Source: Pohlia nutans | Lineage: Eukaryota; Streptophyta; Bryopsida; Bryales; Mniaceae | Reading direction: 5' to 3' | Assembly (NCBI GenBank): GCA_022496805.1 | Contig: CM040088.1 | Span: 27,472,452-27,536,451, forward strand | DNA: 64,000 bases | Shown here: piece by piece, positions 23,138-33,613 of the stretch | How positions within the stretch are numbered: position 1 is the first letter of the stretch | How the letters are laid out: every line of letters starts with the position of its first letter | The notes under the pieces: model-generated | The model's database searches: none | What the model was told of the DNA's origin: nothing | Seen by the model: the letters and a program-made list of their open reading frames with translations, nothing else | Made by a program: the position numbers and the translations under genes

Positions 23138-24653
23138 GAAAAATCAATCTAAGTGAAGATTTTCAAAAGGTGCCCCATTGCAGTGCTTTGTTATGCTATG
23201 ACAGTAGAGAAATTCGCAAAGTAATTGGGTGAGCAATCTTGCTTTTGATACCCCATCCAGACCTATGGAGAGAAACGAAAAGTATTGAAGATTCCTCATA
23301 TTTCCTCAAATAGCCTGGAAATAGTGAGTTTAGTTGAGTGGGTCAATATATGAATAGTGAGCTTGGGCTAGTACGTGAATAGTAAGCTTCATGGCTTTTT
23401 TTTTACACTGTAACAGTGCTCCATGCATTCAATGGAAGGTGGTCCCTCCAGATTTAGACCACTGTGACTGTGCCACGACATTGGAGTCTGGCTCCAAGAA
23501 GCCAAAAAAAAAAAGCCCTGGTGAGCTTGGACCTTCACATGCTTGGAATAGCAAGCTTCAGGCAATTCCCACACGGTGTCAGTGCCATCTCCATATGAAA
23601 CTCAGTCACCCAACTTCAGTTTCCGAAAATAAATCTCATACGACATTTGTTTTTCGATCAAAACACAGTTTCTGTTTTTGGGATTCGCCGAGTCTTTACT
23701 CCTGACACAGGCCCAGAAACCAGAGTTTTTGCTACTTTACGAATTTCTCTAGTACCCTCAAATTTGCCCGAGAAATGCCGTAATTAGGAATAATTGTACA
23801 AAGTCGGTAAGCATGCATCACGCTGTAATGACTAACCCATGTCCTCTTCAAACTCGTGGATCATGCCAGCCAGCCTGGCGGCAATCAATTTTATATTGCA
23901 TGGCTGTCGGCTGTTGTCCAAATTTTCCACGAGGAAGAATGGGCACCGTCTTCCTCACCTTCGTCAGCCCTCTTCTTCCCAAATTCGACCTCGGTGTTCC
24001 CTAAGGTTTCTGATCCTGTCAATGCTCCAAACGTGGCAACTCCACAACGCATTTCTGCAGTAGATTTCACCGCCCCTGTGCAGTACAGTAGAGTGGATGC
24101 TTCTCACAGTTGGATCCCAGGTGTGTGCTTTTACTGGTTTCAGGGTTTAGTTTTTGTGCGCACGATGAAGATGAAGATGCATTGGTATAGGAGTATGAGA
24201 TTTTGACTCTCGCAATTTTTGGGCAATGAATTCTTGTTGTCAGTGTCTTGAATAGATTTACACGCTGCGTTTGCGTGAACGTCAGAAACATTTCGTAAAG
24301 CGTACTGTAATTCACATTTTGGAAAGTTCACGTAGTCTGGCGGACATCATGGTTAGGGTTTCTGTTGTAAAGGACGTGAATTGCTACAACCATGTGGAAC
24401 TTCAGTACTTTTCTCTCCCATTTTTGGAGTTCAAAATGTGAGAATGCCAAGATTTCGTCATGTTTAACAATTCTTGACCTAATCTTCGACTCTTGAGTTA
24501 TGTAAGGTGCCAAGTAACCCTAATGTTTGGAGCAGATTGACGTTTTATGGTGGACACGACCTGGAGAGAAGATAAACCCTTGAGGAGGTTTTGTGAAAAT
24601 TACAATCTATTCCAAGGTTCAGGATTATTGCAATTTAGAGCCTGTCACCAGAT
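23138..24653. other. Intergenic upstream of the LysM receptor gene; possible exon at 23860-24122
   Basis: A plus-strand frame at 23856-24122 (116 codons in all) ends at a plausible splice donor (CCCAG|GTGTGT) and reads as a Ser/Pro-rich protein segment (ISAVDFTAPVQYSRVDASHS). I do not recognise it, and no partner exon is evident. It may be a 5' exon remnant or chance. The remainder, including the promoter area of the downstream gene, shows no identifiable motif. Confidence 0.25.
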
Positions 24654-27062
24654 ATGGCATGGATTTGTCGACACGCATCTGGGTTAGAACTCCGACTGCT
24701 AGTAATATGCTTACTACTGCTCGTGTTTTCTCAGAAAGCTAGTGCGCAACAACAATACAACAACTTCAGTGGGTACGCATATACAGGAGCTTCTAGAACA
24801 TGTCAATCATATGCGTATTACAGGACGCAAGGGAGTCAAGCAATGCTCTCATCTCTAGCCTTGATTTTCAACACGAGCGTGGCAGGAATTGCGAATGCAA
24901 GTGGTATATCTGACCCTGCGAGTCCTTTGCAAGATGGAACGCCTCTCTACATCCCGCTTTCGTGTGGATGTGTGGGTGGTGTGTATCAAGCGCCGACATC
25001 TCACATGGTTGCATTGGGCGAGACCATGTACATCATCGCAAACCAGACATACCAGGGGATGACGACCTATGAAGCCATTGAAGCCGCCAATCCTGCTGTC
25101 GTTCCAGAGAATATGGCGATTGGTGAGGTGCTGAACATCCCCTTGCGATGCGCTTGTCCCTCGGCTGTGCAGCGCAGAGCTGGCTCCACCATCTTGCTCT
25201 CTTACGCAATCTTCCCCTTGGAGACTCTGTATCTGATTAGCAGCCGGTTCAACCTGTCCATTCAAGAGCTTCAAGATGCGAACAACGTGACGGATCCTTC
25301 AACCCTTCAAGCATTTTCAACTTTGCTCATTCCTCTTGCAAGACTCTCACCCTTGGCTCAGACCATTCCCCCACCTCCACCACTCACTGTAGGTCCTTCT
25401 CCTGCGCCTGTGGTTGTCCCTGTGGTTGCTTCCAAAGATCCCTCCAACACGCCGTTGTACATTGGGATTGCCGTGGGTGCCGCCGGGTTGGCTATGGCGT
25501 TGCTTCTTGCATGCCTCTTGTGCATGACCCATCGCCATTACAAGAAGATTATTGACGACTTCGAGAACGATCAGACCAGGAGCTTGATGAAGCCCTCTGT
25601 TGTTGTTTCTGACAGCGCGCCCGGCTCTGCAGTGAGCTCCAGCTTCATGGTTGGGATGTCTGCGGTCATGGGCTCTGACAAGCCCACCAAATTCTCCTAC
25701 GAGGAGGTCTTCAACGCCACGAACCTCTTCAGCGACCAGAACAGGATCCAGGGCTCCGTCTTCATGGGGAAACTGAACGGGTCGTTCGTAGCCATCAAAC
25801 AAATGAAAGGGAATGTGTCCAACGAGCTCAAGATTCTGTCGCAGGTCCACCATGGGAATGTGGTAAGCATTTCTCCCGAGTCTAATAACTTTTGGTTTTT
25901 CTCTTTCAGTCGTAACTTGTCATGGGGGCTCAATTATTAGTGAACACAGGAGTAGTGTTGATGAGATGCCAGCCACAATTAGCGCTATAGATTAATTATG
26001 TGCTAATTGTGCTAATTAGTGAGATAGAAAATCGAATGTTTTGCTAGATGTGTATGCCCACCTAGTTCATATCCTGAGAATCTTCATACCACGGTCAGCT
26101 GCTGCACACAGTGAAACCGTGACAATCCTTCTGTGGACGGAACGAAGTCAGTATCCAGTTGTACATTATCAAAACATATTGAAAAACAACCAGATAATTT
26201 CCTTAGTCTAATTAGTTCTGCGAAAAACAAACAACTTAATCACTGTTTCCTTTTCTGAGCAATTGTATTTGTGTTTCAGGTGCGACTTGTGGGAATGTGC
26301 GCAAGCAGTGCAGAGAATCTGTACCTTGTATTTGAGTATGCAGAGAACGGTTCACTCAGCGATTGTCTCCACTACCAGATGGCATATCCAAGCTGCAGCT
26401 TCTCACGGAGTGTGGGATTGCTGTCGTGGAAGCTCCGAGTGCAAATCGCACAGGACGTGGCGTCGGGCCTGGAGTATTTGCACAACTACACCAACCCGAG
26501 TTTGGTACACAAGGACGTGAAGAGCAGCAACATTTTGCTGGACGGGAGCTTCCGCGCCAAAGTGGCCAACTTCGGCATGGCCAAATGGTCGTCTGCGGAA
26601 CCGAGGAACAATTCCAACGGCCCGATCATGATGACCAAGCATATCGTGGGCACGCAGGGATACATGGCGCCGGAGTATCTGGAGCACGGATTGGTCACCA
26701 CCAAGGCCGACGTGTTCTCATTCGGCGTGGTGCTTCTGGAGCTTCTGTCCGGCCGAGAGGCCGTTTTCAGCAATGCAGCTGGAGAATTCTCCCCGCTCTC
26801 GGCCATGATCTTTGATGTACTGCACCCAGAGGAGGATTCCATGCCGAAGCTCCAAGCGTGGATGGATTCTCGGCTGCAGGATGCATACCCTCGCGACGTA
26901 GCGTACAGCGCGGCCAAATTGACCATGAGCTGTGTGCACACGGATCCCGCTCTTCGCCCTGACATGAGAGAATGCAGCTTCGCGTTGTCCAAGATGTGCC
27001 AGGCGTCGCAGGAGTGGGATTCCGCTCGACGCTACACCAGTGCCGCCATTCAAGCTCGGTGA
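24654..27062 (+). CDS. LysM receptor-like pseudokinase (LYK4/LYK5/LYR type)
   Basis: Two exons, 24654-25862 and 26280-27062, joined in phase 0 across a GTAAGC..TTTCAG intron, give 663 aa. Residues 1-31 are a signal peptide ending KASA|Q. The ectodomain has the conserved cysteines of three-LysM receptors: C50, C104-x-C106 and C166-x-C168. A Pro-rich linker precedes a TM helix at about 266-290. The kinase fold (from about 345) keeps the VAIK lysine (K382), HKD (480-482) and GYMAPEYLEHGLVTTKADVFSFGVV. It lacks a normal Gly-rich loop and has NFG (500-502) for DFG. That substitution is usual in LYK4/LYK5/LYR proteins, which act with an active LysM kinase in perception of chitin or lipochitooligosaccharides at the plasma membrane; that role is by family. 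The ATG follows in-frame stops and matches signal-peptide placement. Exon GC is much higher than the flanks. Confidence 0.92.
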
Positions 27063-28114
27063 TAGCTACATGATGTTCACTGCATGAGTTCTAGTGTAGG
27101 GCTCTCGCTCTCTACTGTACTGTACATATTTTGAGAGTTGGGAATTGCGGTAAGTTATTAGAAACTTTGCATTTACTCCGTTGACTATTTACAAGGTGTT
27201 CCCAAAGAATCCTCGCTATAGAGTGACTAGTTTGTTGCCCTCAATGGACCGAATTATAGTGTTTGTTTTCTCTTGTGGAGGACTGAATGGTAATATGTCT
27301 GAATGGTGATATGGCCGCGGTGCCCATCAATATAATCAGCGGCCTCACTGTTTCAGACTTATCGGTAGTTGGATTAATTGTGTAGCTCCCCGGCCATCGA
27401 GTATGTCACTGCCTGTTTGTCAACTCTACGGGACGATGTCTTAGCCACTCTGTTTGTGTGCTTGCTTATTGGTCGTTGTTAGCTGACCCAGAGGAGTGTG
27501 AAGGCTATTAGGTGCAAGGCCACGGGAACGGGAATGCAAGCACATACTGGTCAGAAAAAACGGACCTGATGAAGCTAGTAACAACGGGTAAAGACTTACC
27601 AACTTGGGACTCACCTACGCAGTGTTTAAAATTATGCAAATGAGGCAGCAGAGGATTGACACAATTATCAACCAAGACATAAAATCCTGGTACTTTTGCG
27701 TCTACATTACGAGACAAATCTCTATTATGAGTTACAATAGGACGCATGACACATATACCACAGCTCTTGCGTAAAAGAGCTTACATGGTTCCAGGACTCC
27801 ATCCTGCACATCCAAGCTCCAGTAGCTTAGTTACTGACAAAATTTGAAAAACTATGGGAAAGGATACTAAAACTATTAGGTACCTAATGTAGTCTCTTGT
27901 ACTGATCCATGTTACCAAAAACAACTCATCTATTCATACATTTGGTTGGACTTATTAGCAAGTGGTATATGCATGAATTGGCCACTCATCTTTGAATGGA
28001 AATGAGTTGTCTATAATATCTCATCTTTGAATGAAATGAGTCAGCTACTGCACAGTGATATTCATTAATTTGATCTTAACAAATGTGGCTCTTGTACCCA
28101 AAGCAATCTCTCCA
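27063..28114. other. 3' flank of LysM receptor gene and intergenic
   Basis: The first few hundred bases are the likely 3' UTR. The text CTTGGGA.(T/A)CACCTACGCAGTGTTTA at about 27604 recurs at about 29036, so a diverged repeat is present at both places. A 79-codon minus-strand frame at 27508-27747 is not recognised. Confidence 0.35.
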
Positions 28115-28116
28115 AA

Positions 28117-28290
28117 CACAGGGAGATAAATACAAGATTCCCATATAGGAAGCGCGGACAAATTTCCCATAATTGTAACTTTCCCAGATCAAAAATACAC
28201 TACAATCATTCAAGAAAGTTACAATTGTGGGAATTTTGTCCCACTTCCCATATGAAATCCCATGTAGGAATGTCTTAATCTCTCCTTGTG
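28117..28290. mobile_element. Foldback MITE, CACAGGGAGATAAA family, copy 1
   Basis: Ends CACAGGGAGATAAATACA and the complement of CACAAGGAGAGATTAAGACA. The interior folds through TTCCCATAT / ATATGGGAA and GAAAGTTACAATTGTGGGAA pairs. Near-identical copies lie at 54907-55080 and 58489-58650. The target duplication is unclear. Confidence 0.75.
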
Positions 28291-28386
28291 AAATCTCTAT
28301 ACTGATCTCCAAAACTCACTCCTCCATATTGGTTAAAACCCTTAAAATGATGCAAATAGTATCCTCTACCTTAGGTGTGAAGTGTA

Positions 28387-28994
28387 CAGTCGGGTACAAG
28401 ATGATTACGAATTTTGGATCCAGTTGAGATTTGTGGGAACTTTGGAAGGCCCATGTATACTCAAAAATGAACGGAATTTCAAATTGTAATTTGCATTGGA
28501 ATCACACTAAAGTCTACTTTATCATCATTACAAATACACATATGTACTTGAAAATCATACAAAAAATCTGATGTTTTCTATATACTATCTACCATTTAGT
28601 GCTGCCACCATTTGTGAAAATTACAACTTGTATTTAATGGTACATATTAAAAATGAACCTTCGCAATTGCTTTAGAGATACTTGATCCCACACCACTTAA
28701 ACTACTTGTATGATTTCTTACTTGTTTTTTACCTTAATGCAAAAAATCTTTGACTATCTTCCACAAGTTCACTATGAAATGATAGATAGTGTATAAAAGA
28801 AATCCAAATTGTTGTATTATTTTAAATAATTCATTTTTCACTTATTATGAAGTTGAAGCACGCTTCAATGCAATTCCAATGCAATTTTTGGTTTCAAAAT
28901 CGGTTCATTTGTGAGCATGCTAGAGCTTTTTAAAAATTGTTGAACTTTGTAATGAAACTGATTGAAAAATTCGTAATCATCTTGTACCCGACTG
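28387..28994. mobile_element. pogo/mariner-like MITE with 29-bp perfect inverted repeats, 608 bp
   Basis: CAGTCGGGTACAAGATGATT and nine more bases are exactly mirrored at the right end, and both ends are flanked by TA. The CAGTC start and TA duplication fit pogo/Tc1-like MITEs. The perfect repeats suggest a fairly recent insertion. Confidence 0.82.
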
Positions 28995-28996
28995 TA

Positions 28997-29548
28997 CAAT
29001 ACAAAAGGCTCTATTAGAAGAATTCAGCAAACAATCTTGGGACACACCTACGCAGTGTTTAGATACATCACTCCAAGTTCAAACATATGCAAATTTCTGA
29101 TGGAAATGTACCTGAGACAGTGGTGGTAATTCCATGTCATCCTCTAGCTTCCTCCTCTTCTTCCTCCTCTTCTTCCTCCTCTTCTTCCTCCTCTTCTTCC
29201 TCCTTGTCTTCCTAGAAATCAAAGTATCAATTAGTAATCATTCATGTATTTGGGCGGACTATATTAAGAGGCCTTGAAATTAGATGCAGAGTGATATGCT
29301 CAGCAAACCTTCTCATCATTAGACTCTTCGTCCTCTTCCTCTGCTTGTATCTCTACAACAACAGAACTCTCATTTCATTAAAAGTGAACTGATTTGAATC
29401 CATAAATAGACCATTCATGGAGTTCTGGATAGATCCATAGAGAGGTTATCCGGCATAGGTATGACAGTAAGTTCAGAAGGGGACGGTCCGTATTCCAATT
29501 TCTGCATGATTTGAGCCCAACAAAGTGAACTTAATTACACTGCACCTC
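28997..29548. repeat. Intergenic with a 12-bp TTCCTCCTCTTC microsatellite
   Basis: 29149-29205 is about five units of TTCCTCCTCTTC. Read on the minus strand this could be an acidic Glu-rich tail. An upstream block at 29309-29357 (AEEEDEESNDE) is bounded by AG and GT dinucleotides, and the microsatellite block also follows an AG. That makes two candidate minus-strand exons, but no recognisable domain joins them. Treated as a repeat with low coding support. Confidence 0.3.
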
Positions 29549-30359
29549 TTAACCCTTTAGTGCCCAGGGTACTGTAGCAGACAGCTCTGGATTTCAGTGG
29601 GTTTTTCCACTATGGTTGAGACTTCCAAAAATAGAATGGGTTAAATTAGAAAGTAACCGTACAATTCTATTCTCAACTCGAGAGCACACATTTTGTTAAA
29701 ATTTGAGAATCATCCGATGGTGGGATCGGAAGATTATAGTATGTATTTGAACTGTATAATGCACGCTCAAAAACGAGATTTTGGGGGGTGTGTGACTTCA
29801 AAGTTAAATAGAATTTGAGGTAAATTTTCAAAAATAAAAGCAAAGAAGTTCAGCTATGCCCTATGTCAACACCTCTCCGTTGCAATCTTTCATATCAAAA
29901 ATAGACTCACACATAATTATTGTGAGATTTATAAGTGAAAGTGACTTGTCCATGTACGGTTTAGGACAAAATTTTATACGTTGAAAATTGACAGGAGTGG
30001 GTACATTAGTCAAGATTGGATTACACACACTAATGGAAGATGAAGAAGAGAACACAATCCAAAAAAATAAAACAAGATAGCAAACTTCCAAACACAAGAA
30101 ATACTACACAATACATATGTTGTATTTGTAAGTATTTACTGTATTTTCAAGTATTTGCAGTATTTTTGCGTTCTGTTGATAGGTATTTTGATAGTTGTAC
30201 AATTCCAAATTGAAAATTTCTTTTTCTGGAAGGTGCGTAATGTATGTGCGCAAATCTGAACTTCAAAACTGAAGTTCCAATTCTTCACGGATTCTCTGCT
30301 ATTTGCATTTCGGACGTTGTAGTGACCATAATGTGGTTTGCTGGGCACTAAAGGGTTAA
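29549..30359 (-). mobile_element. piggyBac-like MITE, left half of a head-to-head pair, 811 bp
   Basis: TTAACCCTTTAGTGCCCAGG on the left and, inward from the right, TTAACCCTTTAGTGCCCAGC. The right end abuts the next copy with a single shared TTAA (30356-30359). Internal sequence is an inverted copy of 30356-31723. Confidence 0.88.
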
Positions 30360-30836
30360 CCCTTTAGTGGCCCAGCAAACCAGATTATGGTCATTGCAGT
30401 GTCGAAAATGCAACTCGAAATGCAAATAATAGAAAATCCGTGAAGAATTGGATTTTGAATTGTGAAGTTTAGAGTTGGAGATTTATTATACACATCTTCT
30501 AGAAAAAGAAATTTTAAATTTGGAGTTGTGCAACTATCAAAATACCTATGAGCAAAACGCAAAATACTGCAAATATTTGAAAATACTTACAAATACAACA
30601 AATGTACTATGCGGTATTTATTGTTTGGAAGTTTGTTACCTTGTTTTATTTTTTTGGATTGTGCTCTTATTCATGTTCCATTAGTGTATGTATTCCGAAC
30701 TTGATCAATGTATCAACTCCTTTCATAAATTTTCGTATGAATTTTTGTCCTAAACCGTACATGGATAAGTCACTTTCACTTATAAAATTCACAATAATTA
30801 TGTGTGAGTCCGATCTTTATATGAAAGAGTGCAAAG

Positions 30837-30956
30837 TCTATTCCCGACAGGGGAGAGTAGTTTTGTTCCAATGGCCCTTTGTCTGGTGGACACCATTGAC
30901 ATTACGAACAGACACTTTATTCACGCCGGTCTATAAAGAGGATTGGAGTTTCTATA

Positions 30957-30990
<34 letters not shown>

Positions 30991-31198
30991 CATATATATA
31001 TACATATATATATATATATACATATATATATACATATATATATATACATATATATATACATATATATATATACATATATATATACATATATATATATACA
31101 TATATATATACATATATATATATACATATATATACATATATATACATATATATATATATATACATATATTTATATATATATATATATACAAAAGACTG
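30837..31198. repeat. About 360-bp insertion with (TA)n microsatellite
   Basis: The sister copy lacks this block. It is flanked by AGAGTGCAA and AGACTGCAA (8 of 9 match), possibly a 9-bp target duplication. The last 240 bp (30951-31192) are TATATATACATA-type repeats with a regular C about every 10-14 bases. The first about 110 bp are unique. The many Ile-Tyr-rich frames over it are translations of the repeat, not genes. Confidence 0.6.
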
Positions 31199-31518
31199 CA
31201 ACGTAGAGGTGTTGACACAAGTCATTGTTGAATGTCTTCACTTTCATTTTAGAAAATTTAACCCAAATTCTTCATAACTTTGAAGTCACACACCCTCCAA
31301 AATCTCATTTTTGATTGTGCATTATACAGTTCAAAGACATACTATGATCTTCCAATTCCACCATTGAATGATTCTCTAATTTTGGAAAAATGTGTTTACT
31401 CTAGTTGAGATTACAATTGTACAATTATTTTCTAATTTAATCCATTCTATTTCTGGTAGTATTGATCGTTGAGGAAAAACCCATCCAAATCCAATGCGCT
31501 TAGCTACAGTACTATGGA

Positions 31519-31698
31519 CTCGGGGAGGTCACTCTTTGTATCTTTTGAGTATCACATGTGAACAAAGGGTATTTAAAAGTACCTTAAAAATTAAAATTAT
31601 TAATGTAAATCATTTATAAAATTTACCTTCAAAGATTTATTTGGACCCTATCTTTGTTCGCACGTTGTCACGTAATATTTGGAAGTGACCTCCCTAAG
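31519..31698. mobile_element. hAT-like MITE nested in a piggyBac-like MITE, 180 bp
   Basis: CTCGGGGAGGTCACTC to GTGACCTCCCTAAG, flanked by ACTATGGA and ACTATGGG (7 of 8). Removing it restores continuity with the terminus of the sister TTAA element (..CTACAGTAC.TGGG). It is a shortened relative of 39152-39576. Confidence 0.8.
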
Positions 31699-31746
31699 AC
31701 TATGGGAACTAAAAGGCTATTAAAAGCACAGTGACGCATTTGACCT

Positions 31747-31831
31747 TTAACCCCTAACAGCCTAACCAACTGTATTTTGACTGATGTACATAATCGGATT
31801 TTGTTTTCTTATCCATCATGCATTTTTTCGG
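31747..31831. mobile_element. piggyBac-like MITE, left end only
   Basis: TTAACCCCTAACAGCCTAAC followed by the subterminal text of the 20978 family (CTTATCCATCATGCATTTTTT), cut after 85 bp by the next TTAA element. Confidence 0.65.
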
Positions 31832-32419
31832 TTAACCCCTAATTGCCCACAACCTTCTTCAGATTTAGAGAATTGCCTTTTAATTGCATTTTAACACCAT
31901 GTATATAGTTGTAGCCATGGTGCCTGTAACACCCTCTAATTTTTGTAAATTTTCAATATTTTTTTCTTACCTAAAAGATATTTATCAAAAATCACACTAT
32001 TTTTGGAGGGGGTATCCATATCAGGCCATCACCCGGTCCAAATAGATCTTGGAAGGTAATTTTTATGAATGGATTCATTAATATAGGATGCTCAAAATTG
32101 ATTACAAGAATAAATATGAGAATATTCTTGAAATAATATTAATTATAGTGAGAATTACTTTTATTTTAAAGGATACTTTTAAGTACCTTTTTTCACACAT
32201 GATACGCAAAAAATACAAAGAGTGACCTCCCCGAGCATTTTAAGCATGGTTATTTTTTAAAATTTACTTTGGTTGTATTCTAAAAAAGAATAGATGCCTA
32301 AAATATGTTCGTTTTGGCATTAAAAACCCTCATTTGGTTCAACGGAGTAAAAATGATGAGCAAGATTCTCCCAAAAAAAAAAGTAAGCCTGAGGGGCTTA
32401 GTATGTCCTTTAAGGATTA
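31832..32419. mobile_element. Composite TTAA-bounded block
   Basis: Starts TTAACCCCTAATTGCCCAC. The right end, read inward, is TTAATCCTTAAAGGACATAC, like the start of the element at 49848. Inside are a segment (31887-32033) also found at 52187-52333 and a hAT-like MITE part (32034-32235, ending GTGACCTCCCCGAG) related to 54170-54418. The two ends differ, so this may be a mosaic rather than one insertion. Confidence 0.5.
32034..32235. mobile_element. hAT-like MITE fragment
   Basis: GGTCCAAATAGATCTTGGAAGG to ACAAAGAGTGACCTCCCCGAG parallels 54227-54418. The left third is missing and is replaced by other repeat sequence. Confidence 0.6.
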
Positions 32420-33613
32420 ACCTGTTAGTGCTCAAAGTGGACACTTCCATATCTAAAGGTGTCATTTAGGAGGCTTGAAAGAATGCAACAAAATGTATTA
32501 ATAGAAAAACAAATCATATCCTACAATCCCTTTTAGAAGGGTTCAAACTTGGGACCCACGTCTTTTTTTTACGGTGACAGAAGCATATTAAAAATTATTC
32601 TTTAAGAATAATTTTTAAGAGTGTAATTCGGAAGCACAAGAGCACTAACAGTGACATCAGAGAATCCAGGGATTCCGTCAAGAAGCAACTGATGAAGCCG
32701 CAAGGTCACGACACGGCACGGCACGATTCCACGGCTCTCCGTGACCAACTGACGCTTCCGAACGCTTGCCACGCGAGCACGCCAACCGGCGACCGCCACT
32801 CCACCGCAACAACAAGAGGCGGGAGGGACGGAGTCACGGGACTGGCCAGGACGGGAACTGAAGGGCCGCCAACTGACGATCCATTCAGTTGGCTTGTTTG
32901 GCGCCTACTCTCCAAAAAGGGCGCCGTGAACGCTACGTGGCCAAATTGAAATTTAATTCATCGCCTATCCACGCCAGCTCGGGCGCCAGCTTCGTCGGCA
33001 TCTCCTCCAGTACAGTACAACACTCACTGCTCTTTTTCACTCCCCTGGCTCGCAACATCATTCTTGCTCTCATCGCTGCTGCCACTCTATCTGCATCATT
33101 TTCATCATTTCTCTCTGTATCATGATTATTCTGTGTGTTTCGTTATGACAATAACTTGTTAATAATAACAAGCTCAGCTCCTGTTTTCTCGTCTTATGGT
33201 ACGAGGGGTTGTTAGTTTCGTTTGCGGGGCCCAGGTTGATCATATCGTGACGTAGCTAGGGTGTTGATGCTCGTGGTTTTAGGAGTGAGGATAGGTTTTG
33301 TTGTTGGTTACGAGAAGCTTAGTGTACTCTTCGGGTGGAGTGCGTGCGGACGGAAGCTTTCCTTGAGCTTGGCTTAGGACTAGGAGCTAGTGCACGCTTT
33401 TCCACGCAAGCCGGCCTAGCTGCTCATTGGTAAATACTGCCGGCTGACGAAGGTACGGTGCGCTCTTTTCTTTTCTCTGTGCGGTGCAATGCGGTTTGAT
33501 TGCGTCGTTCGTGTCGTTTCAGGTTGGATGAGTTCTTTTCTGAAAGATATAGGCGTTTGCTTTTGGTTTCTGTCACATTGATTATATTTTCTTCGCTGCA
33601 GGAGCAGCCAGTT
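32420..33613 (+). promoter_or_regulatory. 5' region of the CHY/RING gene: flank, probable 5' UTR and leader intron
   Basis: GC content rises from about 32650. An acceptor-like TTTTCTTCGCTGCAG ends at 33600, 13 bases before the ATG, so an intron in the 5' UTR is likely, with its donor between about 33150 and 33460 (GTACGG at about 33452 is one option). No TATA box is confidently placed. A short open frame (32692-32949) here is not recognised. Confidence 0.45.

Larger units (their letters stand above)
30356..31723 (+). mobile_element. piggyBac-like MITE, right half of the pair, carrying two insertions
   Basis: Starts TTAACCCTTTAGTGGCCC and parallels the reverse complement of 29549-30359 (CCAGCAAACCA.ATTATGGTC, AATCCGTGAAGAATTGGA). 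Relative to that copy it holds an about 360-bp insertion with the TA microsatellite (30837-31198) and a hAT-like MITE (31519-31698). Past the hAT insertion the end reads AACTAAAAGGCTATTAA, a decayed version of the same terminus. Confidence 0.8.

Noticed and set aside
24855..25853. Long minus-strand frames over the LysM receptor exon
   Set aside because: Shadows of a GC-rich exon with clear domains on the plus strand.
24654..27062. Calling the LysM receptor a pseudogene because of NFG
   Set aside because: NFG is common in LYK4/LYK5/LYR proteins, the frame is open and the intron is clean.
29149..29357. Minus-strand gene with an acidic Glu-rich tail
   Set aside because: Only two short low-complexity blocks with plausible splice sites; no domain or further exon found.
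30602..31231. Several Ile-Tyr-rich open frames of 70-209 codons on both strands
   Set aside because: They are translations of the TATATATACATA microsatellite and have no protein-like composition.
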